Shown: positions 62,496 to 64,000 of the stretch, piece by piece | How positions within the stretch are numbered: position 1 is the stretch's first letter | How the letters are laid out: every line of letters starts with the position of its first letter | Origin: Aspidiotus rigidus | Lineage: Eukaryota; Arthropoda; Insecta; Hemiptera; Diaspididae | Assembly: GCA_035079385.1 (NCBI GenBank) | Contig: JAVHKY010000025.1 | Span: 19,566,501 to 19,630,500 of the forward strand | Direction: 5' to 3' | DNA length: 64,000 nucleotides | The notes under the pieces: model-generated | What the model was told of the DNA's origin: nothing | The model's input: only the letters and a program-made list of their open reading frames with translations | Database searches by the model: none | Position numbers and translations under genes: made by a program

Positions 62496-64000
62496 TTATT
62501 TTACAAATAATTCTTTTTATAAATTTTTTATTAATAATTTTAAATAATTCTCCCTGGGTAAGAGCAAGGTCTAACGCGAAGAATGAAGAAGCGTTCCGAA
62601 CCACCCCCAAACTCAGTATCTGTGCGAGAGCTGCCCCTCTTTTCATTCTGATTTCTACTTTCTTAACTATGGTCTCGCAATCTTTGAGTCAATACTTTCA
62701 CCATTCATAAATCCTCCTCCTATACAATTTAACCTCGCCCGACAACAATTCGAACTCTTTTCATGCTAAATTTTCTCCAACACATTCATACGCCCTTCAC
62801 CTCCTGAGAAATCGGACTCGATTCCCCAGAGCTTCCTAGATCAATCCGAACCACGTATTGTCAAAATATCAGAAATATACTTCACATTTTGCCCAACGGA
62901 CGGCCTCAAATTAACTACAGGAACCCTACTCGCCTACCCAATAACAAACCTCATAACAAGCCATTATGAGGATAAGACTGCATCAATCTTCATCTTCTCT
63001 TACCTCTTCCAAATCACTCAGCTTCGTCTTGATAGCAGATATCTCCTTATCCTCTCTTTGTCATCCCTTTATACGCTTTCAATTGCCTCCTTTACAATCC
63101 CACTCACATAACGCATTTATCTTACTCTTCACTGCCTCATCTCAATTAGTACACAAAATACCATCGACTCCGCAGCCAAACATGTTACCAATTTCACAAA
63201 AATTATCAACGACATACTCCTCTCAGCTTCTGAGTTCTAGGATTATTACCATTCTCTTATTCTACAATCATGGAACCTCCTCTGGAAAAATCGACCTGAA
63301 AAAAACTCCCTCACATGGTCATCTTGAGGAAGTAATCCTTACTCGTTTCAACTCGATTAACCCACTCCCAATGACTACATCCGCATATTCTCTCGGCCCT
63401 CTCCTATCCTTACTGTCCAGCTGAAATCCTGAAGTCAACCACTTCTTCTCCTGTGCCCACTACCTTCCCCTCTTTCCTCCTCGATAAATCATCAAGTCTA
63501 GCCTACAGTTACACTGTCCCTACAATCCCAGTACCAAGTCCTTCTCTCTCATATAGTCTTCAGCTCTCCCATGCGTCCAACTCCAGTACCACGTCTCTGC
63601 CAATTTTCTTGCATCTACAACTCGATTCACTCAGCTCTCAATCTACGCTCTTTATTGATATAATTCTCATCTCCTTCCTCTCGAATCTGAACTGTATAAC
63701 ATCGCAAATTGAAACGTTTACCCTGTGTCATATCATACATCCCTCCGTAGCTAACTCATCCACCAGATATCTGACACAACCCGACGTACAGAAAATTCAT
63801 CAAAAATATTATCTTTACCAAATTTCATAGTCACCAGTTCTACTTTACCGATCGAACTAACCAAAACTGGAGGCATCTTGACTAATCATCGATTGAGAGA
63901 TTTCGTCTCCATTTCCACCTCCAAACTGAACACCATAATACTCTCGTCACTCTCATCTCACTCGTCTCACCCTTCATCCCAAATTCTTACAGTTGACTGA
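62496..64000. other. G-poor, pyrimidine-rich tract
   Basis: After a short AT-rich part, 62700-64000 is rich in C and T and poor in G on the + strand. Long + frames (62966-63424 and 63453-63830) are Ser/Leu/Pro-rich, as expected from such composition. I see no domain or splice signals that support a gene. It may be a decayed repeat related in reverse to 24900-25460. Confidence 0.35.

Noticed and set aside
62966..63830. Two long Ser/Leu-rich + ORFs
   Set aside because: They follow from the G-poor composition, which lowers stop frequency; no domain or repeat structure.

Overview
This is AT-rich animal nuclear DNA with introns. Short introns (about 65 to 100 bp in the ORF-dense part), a ribosomal protein gene whose first coding exon is only the ATG, and a mix of Ty1/copia, Penelope-like, R1-clade-like and hAT-like elements point to an arthropod, most likely an insect. 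A hemipteran would fit, but the sequence alone does not prove it. There is no sign of bacterial or organellar DNA.

Two conserved housekeeping genes sit on the + strand. A ribosomal protein eL38 gene lies at 10142-12022 (4 coding exons, 78 aa). A complete MCM3 replicative helicase subunit gene lies at 13506-18384 (14 exons, 827 aa), and its fifth intron is GC-AG. A third, unrecognised minus-strand gene at 5524-6329 (2 exons, 235 aa) encodes a helical protein made of two copies of a 3-cysteine repeat. Two weaker gene candidates are a possible two-exon 55-aa minus-strand ORF (45615-46355) and a promoter plus first exon near 19190-19500.

The rest is mostly mobile DNA. Bases 1-5070 hold a cluster of short inverted-repeat elements, three of them with CAGGGTTGC-type ends and one with GGG ends and a perfect 8-bp target duplication. 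From 21 to 39 kb there are R1-like retrotransposon fragments, a foldback element with repeated TTCACCG motifs, a 161-bp CT microsatellite, a 1.16-kb TIR element, a degraded non-LTR RT remnant, and a GAGGAC-type tandem repeat broken up by an R1-like copy and a 937-bp hAT-type element. From 40.8 to 44.9 kb a decayed Penelope-like element on the minus strand is split by a cluster of small repeats and abuts an inverted second fragment. A third Penelope fragment is at 48.5-49.3 kb.

The best-preserved element is an apparently intact Ty1/copia retrotransposon at 51402-58042. It has 219-bp LTRs that look identical by eye, a 5-bp target duplication and one 1615-codon gag-pol ORF. It is inserted in a small repeat that itself lies inside a second copy, flanked by a cluster of TGACGTCA palindromes. 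From 58.8 kb to the end there is one more 5'-truncated R1-like copy, then a G-poor, pyrimidine-rich tract with no convincing gene.
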